Shown here piece after piece: positions 6,210 through 13,257 of a stretch of DNA of 18,488 nucleotides. Numbering within the stretch: the stretch's first letter is position 1; every line of letters starts with the position of its first letter. The notes below the pieces were generated by a model. The model saw only the letters and a program-made list of their open reading frames with translations, made no database searches and was not told the DNA's origin. Source of the DNA: JBDLIL01 sp039714855 (GTDB lineage: Bacteria; Patescibacteriota; Microgenomatia; UBA1400; PJMF01); contig JBDLIL010000015.1 in assembly GCA_039714855.1 (NCBI GenBank), forward strand, positions 1-18,488. Direction: 5' to 3'. Position numbers and translations under genes: made by a program.

Positions 6210-6821
6210 TAATATCGTGCCTATTGAAGAATGAGCCAGTGAGTTATTGCACTATGCAAGCGTAAGCGTATCCCGCGAACGCGTAGTGAAAGCGAGCCCG
6301 AATAAGGCGACTAGTATAGTGTTATAGACCCGAAACCAGGTGAGCTAACCATGGCCAGGGCGAAACTTGGGTAAGACCAAGTGGAGGCCCGAACCGGTGT
6401 ATGCTGCAAGATGCTCGGATGAGCTGTGGTTAGAGGCAATATGCTAACCGAACCTGGAGATAGCTGGTTCTCCCCGAAATATATTTAGGTATAGGGTCAT
6501 AGTAAGTCTTGAGGGGGTAGGGCTCTGATCGGGTGTATCTTGCCTTGTGTGAGACCACCTAGTCAAACTTCGAATACCTCAAGTTAATCTATGGCACTCA
6601 GTATCCGGGGGCTAAGCTCCGGAGGCGAGAGGGAAACATCCCAGATTTACGACTAAGGTCTCTAAGTGATTGTTTAGTGGGAAAGGAAGTGTTGTTGCTA
6701 AAACACCTAGGAGGTCGGCCCAGAAGCAGCCATCCTTTAAAGAAAGCGTAACAGCTCACTAGCCGAGGAACAGCGCGCCTAAAATTTAACGAGGCTCAAA
6801 CAATCCACCGAAGTCTAAAAA

Positions 6822-6953
6822 CTGTGCGTAGCACAGAAAATTCCAAGCACCAAATCACAAACAACAAAAGATTTAGAATTTTTTAAATTTTAATTTTAGT
6901 ATTTGTTTGGAATTTGTAAGTTTGTTTATTGGAGTTTTCCGCGCTGCGCGCGG
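6822..6953 (+). repeat. Hairpin-capped AT-rich insertion 2 in 23S (helix 45 position)
   Basis: The left cap is CTGTGC-GTA-GCACAG (6822-6836) and the right cap CCGCGC-TGC-GCGCGG (6939-6953). The first 25 bases after the left cap (AAAATTCCAAGCACCAAATC, then ACAAACAAC) are almost identical to insertion 1. The right arm has TTTGTTTGGAATTTG and ends GGAGTTTT before the cap. It lies just before GGTAGGGGAGCGTTCTGT, which puts it at helix 45, the other classic intervening-sequence site. Confidence 0.8.
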
Positions 6954-7493
6954 TTGGTAGGGGAGCGTTCTGTGTGCATTGAAGGCAGCCCGCGAGGAGC
7001 TGCTGGAGCGATCAGAAGTGAGAATGCTGGCATGAGTAGCGAGATTGGGGTGAGAATCCCCAACCCCGAATTCCCAAGGGTTCCGTGGCCACGTTCGTCG
7101 ACCACGGGTTAGGCGACCCTAAGGCGAGGCCTATTGGCGTAGCCGATGGATTACCGGTTAATATTCCGGTCCTTGTAAAGAAGCATTTGACTTGGGGAGG
7201 GACGGTTATGGATACCATGTATTCAGATGTGAATTTTGAATCAAAGCAGTAAGACAGCCGTAGTAGGCAAATCCGCTATGGCGTTTATTCGAACTGTAAT
7301 AGGCTTGAACTTTGCTTGCATTGTTCGAGTACATGAGATTTCATGACCCTGGAAAAGCTTCGCAAGAAGTTTCTTTTACAAATCGTACCCACAACCGACA
7401 CAGGTGGGAAGGTCGAGAAGACTAAGGGGAGCGAGTGACAATAGCTTAAGGAACTCGGCAAAACAGCTGGGCGTAATTTCGAGAGAAGCCCCG

Positions 7494-7654
7494 CCTTGTG
7501 CAAGGCACAAGGAAATTTTAATTTCTAGTTTTCCAAGTTCCAAACAAATTTCAAATTTTAAATTCAAATTTTCTAGTTTTAGATTTTTTGATATTTAGTG
7601 TTTGTTTGTAATTTGTGAATTCAAGATTTTGGATTTTCTCGTGCTTTGCACGAG
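7494..7654 (+). repeat. Hairpin-capped AT-rich insertion 3 in 23S (helix 63 position)
   Basis: The left cap is CCTTGTGC-AAG-GCACAAGG (7494-7512) and the right cap CTCGTGC-TTT-GCACGAG (7638-7654). Between are GGAAATTTT, TTCCAAGTTCCAAACAAATT and, on the right arm, GTGTTTGTTTGTAATTTG and GGATTTTC. The left arm is less like the other two, but cap design and right arm agree. Flanking GAGAGAAGCCCC and AACTGTTTA-like sequence (GGACTGTTTACCAAAAACAC) place it where E. coli has helix 63. Confidence 0.75.
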
Positions 7655-7956
7655 GTTGCAACAAAAGATGTGAGGTGGACTGTTTACCAAAAACACAGGT
7701 CTGTGCAAACTCGAAAGAGGAAGTATACGGGCTGAAACCTGCCCAGTGCCGGAAGGTTAACGAAACTTGTTTTTCAATTTATTGAAAGGCGGGCGACCGA
7801 AGCCCCGGTGAACGGCAGCAGTAACTATAACTGTTCTATGGTAGCGAAATTCCTTGTCGCTTAATTGGCGACCCGCACGAAAGGTGTAACCAGCCTCACA
7901 CTGTCTTGAGCTATTACTCGGCGAAATTGAAGTGGCCGTGAAGATGCGGCCTACTG

Positions 7957-7990
<34 letters not shown>

Positions 7991-8399
7991 ACAACTTGGC
8001 ACTGATTTTTTATAAGGAATTGTTTAGTATAGGTGGGAGATGCTTAATTTAGTTATGCATCGCAATGTGAAATACCACTCGTTTTTTATAGGAAATCTAA
8101 CCTTATCTATCGGCATCGGTAGAAGGAACACTGTCTGGTGGGTAGTTTAACTGGGGAGGTTGCTTGCTAAAGAGTAACGCAAGCGCGCAATGGTACCCTT
8201 AGCCTGGATGGAAATCAGGCTGTACGTGCATAAGCATATGGGTGCTTGACTGTGAGGCCTACAAGCCGAGCAGGTGCGAAAGCAGGTTTAAGTGATCCAC
8301 GTGTGCTTTGTGGAAGGCACCGTGCTTATCGGATAAAAGTTACCCCGGGGATAACAGAGTCATCGCGCCTAAGCGTCCCTAGCGTCGGCGCGGTTTGCT

Positions 8400-8450
<51 letters not shown>

Positions 8451-8471
8451 AGTCTGTTCGCCTATTAAAGC

Positions 8472-8511
<40 letters not shown>

Positions 8512-8823
8512 CCTCTATCCGCTGTCAGCGTTAGATACTTGAGGAAATTCACTCCTAGTACGAGAGGACCGGAGTGAGGGAATCCCTAGTGTTTCTATTG
8601 TCCCTATCAAGGGCACCGTAGAGTAGCTACATTCCTTTTGGATAAGTGCTGAAAGCATATAAGCACGAAGCCATGTCCGAGATGAAGTATCTCTTTTAAG
8701 ACACGTGCGAGACTAGCACGTTGATAGGCAGTAGGTGTAAGCCTGGTGACAGGTTGAGCTTAACTGTACTAATAGTCTATCGAACATACTTTTGGAGTGA
8801 TGTTCGGCTTTAAGGCAAAATAT

Positions 8824-8844
8824 ATCTCTTCACTTTTGAGGGAG
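8824..8844 (+). other. 3' arm of the pre-23S processing stem
   Basis: ATCTCTTCACTT (8824-8835) plus GGGAG (8840-8844) pair with the 5' arm in front of 23S. The match is perfect over the 12-bp part. It begins 32 bases after the mature 3' end. Confidence 0.7.
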
Positions 8845-8851
8845 TAAATAA

Positions 8852-8910
8852 CCTCACCCCTCAGGTTTTGCTTTGCAAAACTTGAGTCCCTCTCCATTTC
8901 TGGAGAGGGG
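8852..8910. repeat. Double-hairpin repeat, copy 1 (23S-5S spacer)
   Basis: CCTCACCCC is followed by the hairpin CTCAGGTTTTGC-TTT-GCAAAACTTGAG, then TCCCTCTCCATTTCTGGAG and AGGGG, a second hairpin (CTCTCC/GGAGAG). A second copy with the same order occurs at 13199-13257. It has no ORF. The first hairpin has the same three-base-loop GC-NNN-GC design as the caps of the insertions in 23S. Confidence 0.7.
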
Positions 8911-8933
8911 TAAGCAGAGTGCTGCTATTTAAG

Positions 8934-9072
8934 AACGTTTTGTTCTGGTCTCTAGAGCGAGGTGGAACCAACTCTTTCCATCCCGAACAGAGTCTTGAAA
9001 CGCCTCAGCGCTGACGATACTGCCCATTCCGGGTGGAACAATAGGTCGAGGCCAGAACAGAGCGTTTTTTTT
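8934..9072 (+). terminator. rRNA operon terminator formed by the extended 5S stem
   Basis: Bases flanking 5S continue its helix to about 15 pairs, and the 3' strand ends GCG followed by eight T (9065-9072). This couples the end of transcription with 5S folding. There is no separate hairpin. Confidence 0.6.
8944..9057 (+). rRNA. rrf: 5S ribosomal RNA
   Basis: About 114 nt, bounded by the terminal helix TCTGGTC/GGCCAGA (8944-8950 with 9050-9056). Internal hallmarks are GAGGTGGAACCAACTC, CATCCCGAACAGAGT (loop C region), and CTGCCCATTCCGGGTGG. It follows 23S by about 150 bases. The terminal helix extends outward (AACGTTTTGTTCTGG with CCAGAACAGAGCGTT, with G-U pairs) into the terminator. Confidence 0.93.
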
Positions 9073-9091
9073 GTGGTTCTTGAAAAACAAT

Positions 9092-9113
9092 AAGTAACAT
9101 GTTACTTTATATA
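9092..9113 (+). promoter_or_regulatory. Palindromic operator and -10 region of the toxin-antitoxin pair
   Basis: AAGTAACATGTTACTT (9092-9107) is a perfect 16-bp palindrome ending two bases into an AT-rich TTTATATA stretch (9106-9113) that could hold a -10 box; TTGAAA (9080-9085) is a possible -35. Ribbon-helix-helix antitoxins usually repress their own promoter by binding such palindromes, so this is probably the operator. Confidence 0.6.
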
Positions 9114-9114
9114 T

Positions 9115-9381
9115 GTGCTAACCCACAGAACTAATGTTTTATTAACACAAGATGATTATCTGATGCTTTCTCGTTTGGCTGAAGAGAATGAAGTTAGTGT
9201 GGGTGAGTTGTTTAGACGAGCAATAAAAAAGACATACAAAACATCAAAAGTTTCTACCACAAAAAAGCGTAGTATAGACAAAAAATTATTAGCTGAAATA
9301 AAAACAGGTTGGAAGTATTTAAAAAACTCTGAAAAATCCCTAGATTATAAAAAACTGCGTGATTATGGCAGAAAGTACTAA
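9115..9381 (+). CDS. Ribbon-helix-helix antitoxin, VapB-like
   Basis: The 88-aa frame starts with GTG at 9115. The N-terminal RTNVLLTQDDYLMLSRLAEE, then VSVGELFRRAIKKTY, fits a ribbon-helix-helix DNA-binding fold: one strand and two helices with the VS.(S/G)E..R.A pattern. The basic, flexible C-terminal half would wrap and inhibit the toxin. It overlaps the toxin gene by 17 bases, and the perfect palindrome just upstream fits autoregulation. The GTG is so close to the likely promoter that the mRNA would be nearly leaderless; ATG 9160 (MLSRLAEENE) would remove the DNA-binding strand and is less likely. The family of antitoxin is assigned from pattern and partner. Confidence 0.75.
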   Translation: MLTHRTNVLLTQDDYLMLSRLAEENEVSVGELFRRAIKKTYKTSKVSTTKKRSIDKKLLAEIKTGWKYLKNSEKSLDYKKLRDYGRKY

Positions 9382-9769
9382 CTTTTTTGTTTTAGATGCC
9401 TCTGCGATTTTAACAGTTTTACTTCCTGATGAAAAAAACACTTCCAAGGCTAAAAAACTTGCGATTGCTATTGCTACAAAAGAAAATATTTTCTTAGCAC
9501 CTTTTCTATTGGAGTATGAAGTAATTAATTCACTCAAGAGTGCAGTTTTGCAAAGACGAGTTACTTTATCAGCAGCAAAAAAACTTTTAATTACTTTTTA
9601 CAGAATACCAATTCATTTTAAAAGTATTAATTTTTTGGGTAAAGAAATCTTGCGGGATGCAATAAGATATAAATTATCAGCATATGATGCTACATATTTA
9701 TGGCTTGCCAAAAAGCAAAAAGCAAAGCTTGTTACGTTCGATAAAAAATTAGCAGGGTTGGCAGTTTAA
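9365..9769 (+). CDS. PIN-domain ribonuclease toxin, VapC-like
   Basis: The product is about 134 aa from ATG 9365; an in-frame GTG at 9359 is an alternative. The PIN-domain acidic residues are all visible: Asp in FVLDASAIL near the start, Glu in PFLLEYEVINSLKSA, Asp in LSAYDATYLWLAKK, and a last Asp in LVTFDKKL. Such toxins are Mg2+-dependent RNases that cut tRNA or rRNA and are neutralised by the upstream antitoxin. Position directly after the rRNA operon may be chance. There is no Shine-Dalgarno, but the overlap with the antitoxin suggests coupling. Length and motifs are normal, so the toxin looks intact. Confidence 0.85.
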   Translation: MAESTNFFVLDASAILTVLLPDEKNTSKAKKLAIAIATKENIFLAPFLLEYEVINSLKSAVLQRRVTLSAAKKLLITFYRIPIHFKSINFLGKEILRDAIRYKLSAYDATYLWLAKKQKAKLVTFDKKLAGLAV

Positions 9770-9807
9770 CCAGAGCAGGGTGTTTTTTTGTAGTATTATT
9801 AACTGAA

Positions 9808-10057
9808 ATGATTGAAAGCCTTGTGGTTTTGCAAGCTCCAGAGGACAATGATAGACTCCTGATTCTTTCCAATCAAATTTTAGAATCATCCAGTAAACGT
9901 TTGATTATTGCTGAATCGGATAATGAAAGAAAAAAAATATCTTGCGAACTACAACCAGGGTTTACAACCTGCTTTTTCTTGACAATATTTTGATCCTGAA
10001 ATCCACAAGCAGATTGTTTCGGCAGTTCAAGTAGGTATTAATTCAGAAGTGGCTTAA
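9808..10057 (+). pseudogene. Decayed short gene, frameshifted and interrupted by TGA
   Basis: Frame 1 from ATG 9808 reads MIESLVVLQAPEDNDRLLIL and on to ESDNERKK, then loses sense after a run of eight A (9930-9938). Frame 2 takes over plausibly (KYLANYNQGLQPAFS), meets TGA at 9980, and continues QYFDPEIHKQIVSAVQVGIN to TAA 10055. Two lesions in 250 bp suggest a pseudogene or an assembly error in the A run. The FDPEIHKQIVSAVQVGI part resembles helical repeats I know from phage-like proteins, but I cannot name a family. It converges on the fructose-bisphosphatase gene with a 4-bp gap. Confidence 0.4.
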
Positions 10058-10061
10058 TTGT

Positions 10062-11033
10062 TTATTTAATTTTCTCAACCCTCTTCACGTCCTCTTTATT
10101 CCCAATAAATATGGGTACACGCTGATGTAGTTTTTTTGGTTGGATGTTTAGAATATCTTGGGTGCCATTGCTGGCATAGCCACCAGCCTGATGATTTAGA
10201 AAGCTAAAAGGGATGACTTCAAACATGAGTCTCAATTTGCCATTGGGATTTTTCTTATCTCCCGAGAGGATGAAAACCCCGCCTTCAAGTAAATTGCGAT
10301 GACAGTCGGCTACCATAGAGCCCACAAACCTTGCTTTTATGTTGGGAGTCTGTTTTATTCTAGATACAAATTTTTTTGTTTGTTTATTCCAAAGTGGCTC
10401 ATAAGCTTCATTGGTGCTGTAATACTTCAATTTTTGAGAAATTTTAATATTTTCGTGCGAAAGAATAAACTCACCAATTGATTGATCTAGAGTAAACCCA
10501 TGTACTCCGTAGCCGGTGCTATAGACCAACATGGTGCTAGAGCCATACAAAATGTAACCAGCAGCCACAGCCTGTTGTCCAGGCTGCAGATAATCTGACT
10601 TAAGTAGCTTGCTGCCCTTAGATTTTTTTTTAAAAATTACAAATATAGTTCCCACACTGACATTAACACCAATATTAGAAGAACCGTCTAGAGGGTCTGA
10701 TAAAACTATGTATTTGCCAGTATTTTTATGTTCTTGAAAATCACAGATTTCTTCCATTTCTTCTGATCCCACGGCTCGAATTTGAGGAATTTGTCTCAAT
10801 AAGTCGGTCATTAGTTGATCGGTATACTCATCTAATTTTTGCACCTCTTCTTCTTGTATGTTGGTTTTCCCAGTAGATCCCAAAATGTCGACTAAGCCAG
10901 CTTTATTGATTTCTCTAGAGATAATTTTACTAGCCAAAACTATCTGATTAATTACACTTGCTAAATCTCTGGCTTCATTGGAATATGACTGATTGCTGAG
11001 CAGGTGGTGAGAAAAATTAATCAAAGGCTTCAT
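10062..11033 (-). CDS. fbp: Fructose-1,6-bisphosphatase, class I
   Basis: A 323-aa enzyme that hydrolyses fructose 1,6-bisphosphate to fructose 6-phosphate, the committed step of gluconeogenesis. Metal and substrate motifs are present: SEE at 90-92, DPLDGSSN at 113-120, GSSTMLVYSTGYGVHGFTLD in the middle, and KLRLMFEVIPFSFLNHQAGG with Glu and Lys of the active site near the C terminus. Length is normal (about 330). The usual DPLDGSSNID has Gly in place of the last Asp. It is the last gene of a four-gene minus-strand cluster; its ATG lies one base after the stop of the isomerase gene (TAATATG), so translation is likely coupled. Confidence 0.95.
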   Translation of the reverse strand: MKPLINFSHHLLSNQSYSNEARDLASVINQIVLASKIISREINKAGLVDILGSTGKTNIQEEEVQKLDEYTDQLMTDLLRQIPQIRAVGSEEMEEICDFQEHKNTGKYIVLSDPLDGSSNIGVNVSVGTIFVIFKKKSKGSKLLKSDYLQPGQQAVAAGYILYGSSTMLVYSTGYGVHGFTLDQSIGEFILSHENIKISQKLKYYSTNEAYEPLWNKQTKKFVSRIKQTPNIKARFVGSMVADCHRNLLEGGVFILSGDKKNPNGKLRLMFEVIPFSFLNHQAGGYASNGTQDILNIQPKKLHQRVPIFIGNKEDVKRVEKIK

Positions 11034-11034
11034 A

Positions 11035-12111
11035 TTATGCCTTTTTTAATTCATCTTTAAACCAATCTACAAAAGGAATGGGGGAAGGGTCTATACCTTC
11101 CAACATGCTCAAATAAAAATTGGTGTAAGCAAAGAAGGCAATGCTCTCGAAAACTTGAGCTAGTTTGCTCTTAGCCTTTAGATTTATCTCTCTAGTGCTA
11201 ATATGATTTTTTTCTATTAATTGCTTAGTAAGTTTAAATCTGGTTTGATTTCTTTTTAGATATAGTTTGGAATTAATTAATACAAATAGGTGGCTACTCT
11301 CATTTGTTTTAGGGTGTCCCAAGCCTTCCATGAGATGGTGATTAATTTCAGGGATTATCTTGTAATCAGCGAAAATTTTGGCATTTTCATTGAATTGGTT
11401 TGTAGAGACATGGATGGCCCCCTCCATATGCTCAGCAGCAACTAGGATTGGTCTGCGGTCAAACATTTCCCAAGCCAACTGTTTAGCAAGGTTGTTTTCC
11501 TGAGTGACAGACTGGGCACAAGCTTCTTGAATGCTATTGATAGCCTCAACTACCTCTTTTACTTCCTCTTCACTGATTTTTATAACACCTGCTTTGGCCA
11601 GAAGCACAATAGTGCCGAAGACGGCATAGCCAATGGCCATACGCGGCTGATTAGAAGGATTGTATTTTGGATTAATTAAATATATTGGGTAGTTAAAAGC
11701 ATCGGCGGTTTTGGCTAATTCACCTCCGGCAGCAATCATCATTATTTGAGCATTGGCATCAGCGGCATGAGTGTGACACTCTAGCACTTCTTCAGTGTTG
11801 CCAGAATAACTCGCCAGCAGTAACAAAGTATTTTTGTTTACGTAGTTCGGCAGAGTATAGCTATGAACAAAATCTAAAGGCACTTTTAACTCTGATTTAA
11901 AAGCTGTCTTGATAACATCTGCCCCTAGTCCAGAGCCACCCATGCCAGCGACTACAACATTTTGTATAGATGCAAAATCTTGCGTCTTTACATTGTTGGC
12001 ATCTTCCCAGGCATGAGTTATTTGCTTATCTAAAGCGTCTATGGAGCCGAGCATGTTGCTTTTGTCTAGTTTTTGAATTTCTTCTAAGGAGTCGAGTATA
12101 TTTTTTTTCAT
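11035..12111 (-). CDS. Bifunctional phosphoglucose/phosphomannose isomerase
   Basis: The 358-aa SIS-domain protein interconverts fructose 6-phosphate with glucose 6-phosphate and mannose 6-phosphate. First SIS motif GMGGSGLGAD is at 56-65, and the phosphate loop SYSGNTEEVL at 101-110. The second half has the family pattern with EINHH as the likely catalytic Glu/His region, and the C terminus NFYLSMLEGIDPSPIPFVDW is diagnostic for the archaeal/bacterial bifunctional type rather than classical Pgi. It lies 4 bp after the aldolase gene and one base before fbp, giving a product line from triose phosphates to hexose phosphates and sugar-nucleotide precursors. Confidence 0.93.
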   Translation of the reverse strand: MKKNILDSLEEIQKLDKSNMLGSIDALDKQITHAWEDANNVKTQDFASIQNVVVAGMGGSGLGADVIKTAFKSELKVPLDFVHSYTLPNYVNKNTLLLLASYSGNTEEVLECHTHAADANAQIMMIAAGGELAKTADAFNYPIYLINPKYNPSNQPRMAIGYAVFGTIVLLAKAGVIKISEEEVKEVVEAINSIQEACAQSVTQENNLAKQLAWEMFDRRPILVAAEHMEGAIHVSTNQFNENAKIFADYKIIPEINHHLMEGLGHPKTNESSHLFVLINSKLYLKRNQTRFKLTKQLIEKNHISTREINLKAKSKLAQVFESIAFFAYTNFYLSMLEGIDPSPIPFVDWFKDELKKA

Positions 12112-12115
12112 ATTT

Positions 12116-13168
12116 TTACGCTATTGTTATTTCTTTTTCTAAATAAACATCTTGGATGGCGTTTAGAATTTCTACACCATCTTTAAGTGGCTTTTGAAAA
12201 GCTTTTCTTCCAGATATTAGGCCCATACCGCCAGCTCGTTTGTTAATTACTGCTGTGGCTACGGCCTGCTGTAGATCGTTTTCACCACTGGCGCCACCAG
12301 AGTTGATTAGTCCTACGCGACCCATAAAGCAATTGGCTACTTGCCAGCGAGTTAAATCAATCGGGTGTTCACCGACCAAATCATACATCTGCTCAGATTC
12401 TTTGCCAAACTTTAAATCTCTAAAAGCAAAATTGCCCACTGGAGATTTTTGTTTGATAATGTCAGCTTCTATTGTGGCTCCCAAATAATTGGCCTGACCT
12501 GTTAAGTCAGCAGCTGTGTGGTAATCTTGTTTTTCAGTCTTGAAAGCTAGATTTCTGGTGTAGCACCAGAGGACAGTGAACATGCCAAGTTCATGAGCTT
12601 GCCTAAATGCTGCAGCCACCCTACTAATTTGTCTGTTGGATTCTTTAGAGCCAAAATAAACAGTTGCGCCTATTCCCACTGCTCCCATATCATAAGCTGT
12701 TTGAGCATCAGAATAAAAAATCTGATCATGTTTGTTGGGGTAAGTCATGAGTTCATTGTGATTAATTTTGACTATAAATGGGATTTTGTCAGCATATTTT
12801 TTTGACATCATGCCTAAAACTCCCAGGGTGGAGGCTACAGCGTTAGTTCCACCTTCAATAGCCAGCTTGACGATATTTTCTGGGTCAAAATAATCTGGAT
12901 TGGGAGCAAAGCTAGCTCCGGCCGTGTGCTCTATTCCTTGATCTACTGGCAAAATAGAAACATAGCCTGTGCCACTCAGGCGGCCAGAATTAAATAAAAG
13001 TTTAAGATTATCTTGAGTTTTTTGAGAGCGATCTGAGTTTGAAAAAACTTCATCTAGAAAGTTGGGGCTAGGCTTGCTAAGTCTATCTTTGCTAATTTTA
13101 GGATTTTTAAACTCAAGTAGGTTTTTGGCTTGTTCGCCCAAAAGTTCGGTAATTTGTGAGTAGTTCAT
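12116..13168 (-). CDS. fbaB: Class I fructose-bisphosphate aldolase, DhnA/FbaB type
   Basis: The protein is 350 aa, the same length as E. coli FbaB as I recall it. It joins DHAP and glyceraldehyde 3-phosphate to fructose 1,6-bisphosphate by a Schiff-base mechanism. ILPVDQGIEHT (73-82) holds the conserved Asp, and IEADIIKQKSP places the Schiff-base lysine at about 239. The phosphate-binding end is INSGGASG and MGLISGRKAFQKP. A Shine-Dalgarno AAGGA lies five bases before ATG 13168. It follows pgk after a 77-bp gap containing a double-hairpin repeat, and is followed closely by the isomerase and fbp. Confidence 0.95.
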   Translation of the reverse strand: MNYSQITELLGEQAKNLLEFKNPKISKDRLSKPSPNFLDEVFSNSDRSQKTQDNLKLLFNSGRLSGTGYVSILPVDQGIEHTAGASFAPNPDYFDPENIVKLAIEGGTNAVASTLGVLGMMSKKYADKIPFIVKINHNELMTYPNKHDQIFYSDAQTAYDMGAVGIGATVYFGSKESNRQISRVAAAFRQAHELGMFTVLWCYTRNLAFKTEKQDYHTAADLTGQANYLGATIEADIIKQKSPVGNFAFRDLKFGKESEQMYDLVGEHPIDLTRWQVANCFMGRVGLINSGGASGENDLQQAVATAVINKRAGGMGLISGRKAFQKPLKDGVEILNAIQDVYLEKEITIA

Positions 13169-13198
13169 AGTGATCCTTAATATTATTAATTTATTTTT

Positions 13199-13257
13199 AC
13201 CTCACCCATCTGGATTCGCTTCGTTTCGTCCAGATTCCCTTTCCATTATGGAGAAGG
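13199..13257. repeat. Double-hairpin repeat, copy 2, overlapping the end of pgk
   Basis: ACCTCACCC, then ATCTGGA...TCCAGAT (13208-13235), then TCCCTTTCCATTATGGAG and AAGG: the same order as the copy at 8852-8910, with the first hairpin diverged but still self-complementary. Its outer end is coding: read on the minus strand, CCTTCTCCATAA supplies the last three residues and the stop codon of phosphoglycerate kinase. It may also act as an RNA hairpin between pgk and the aldolase gene. Confidence 0.65.

Noticed and set aside
6045..7654. Group I or group II introns in 23S
   Set aside because: The insertions are too short, AT-rich, without catalytic-core motifs or ORFs, and lie at variable helix tips rather than in conserved core sequence.
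9980..9982. TGA read as Gly or Trp (alternative code)
   Set aside because: The good genes of the window show no in-frame TGA, so the standard bacterial code is the simpler view.
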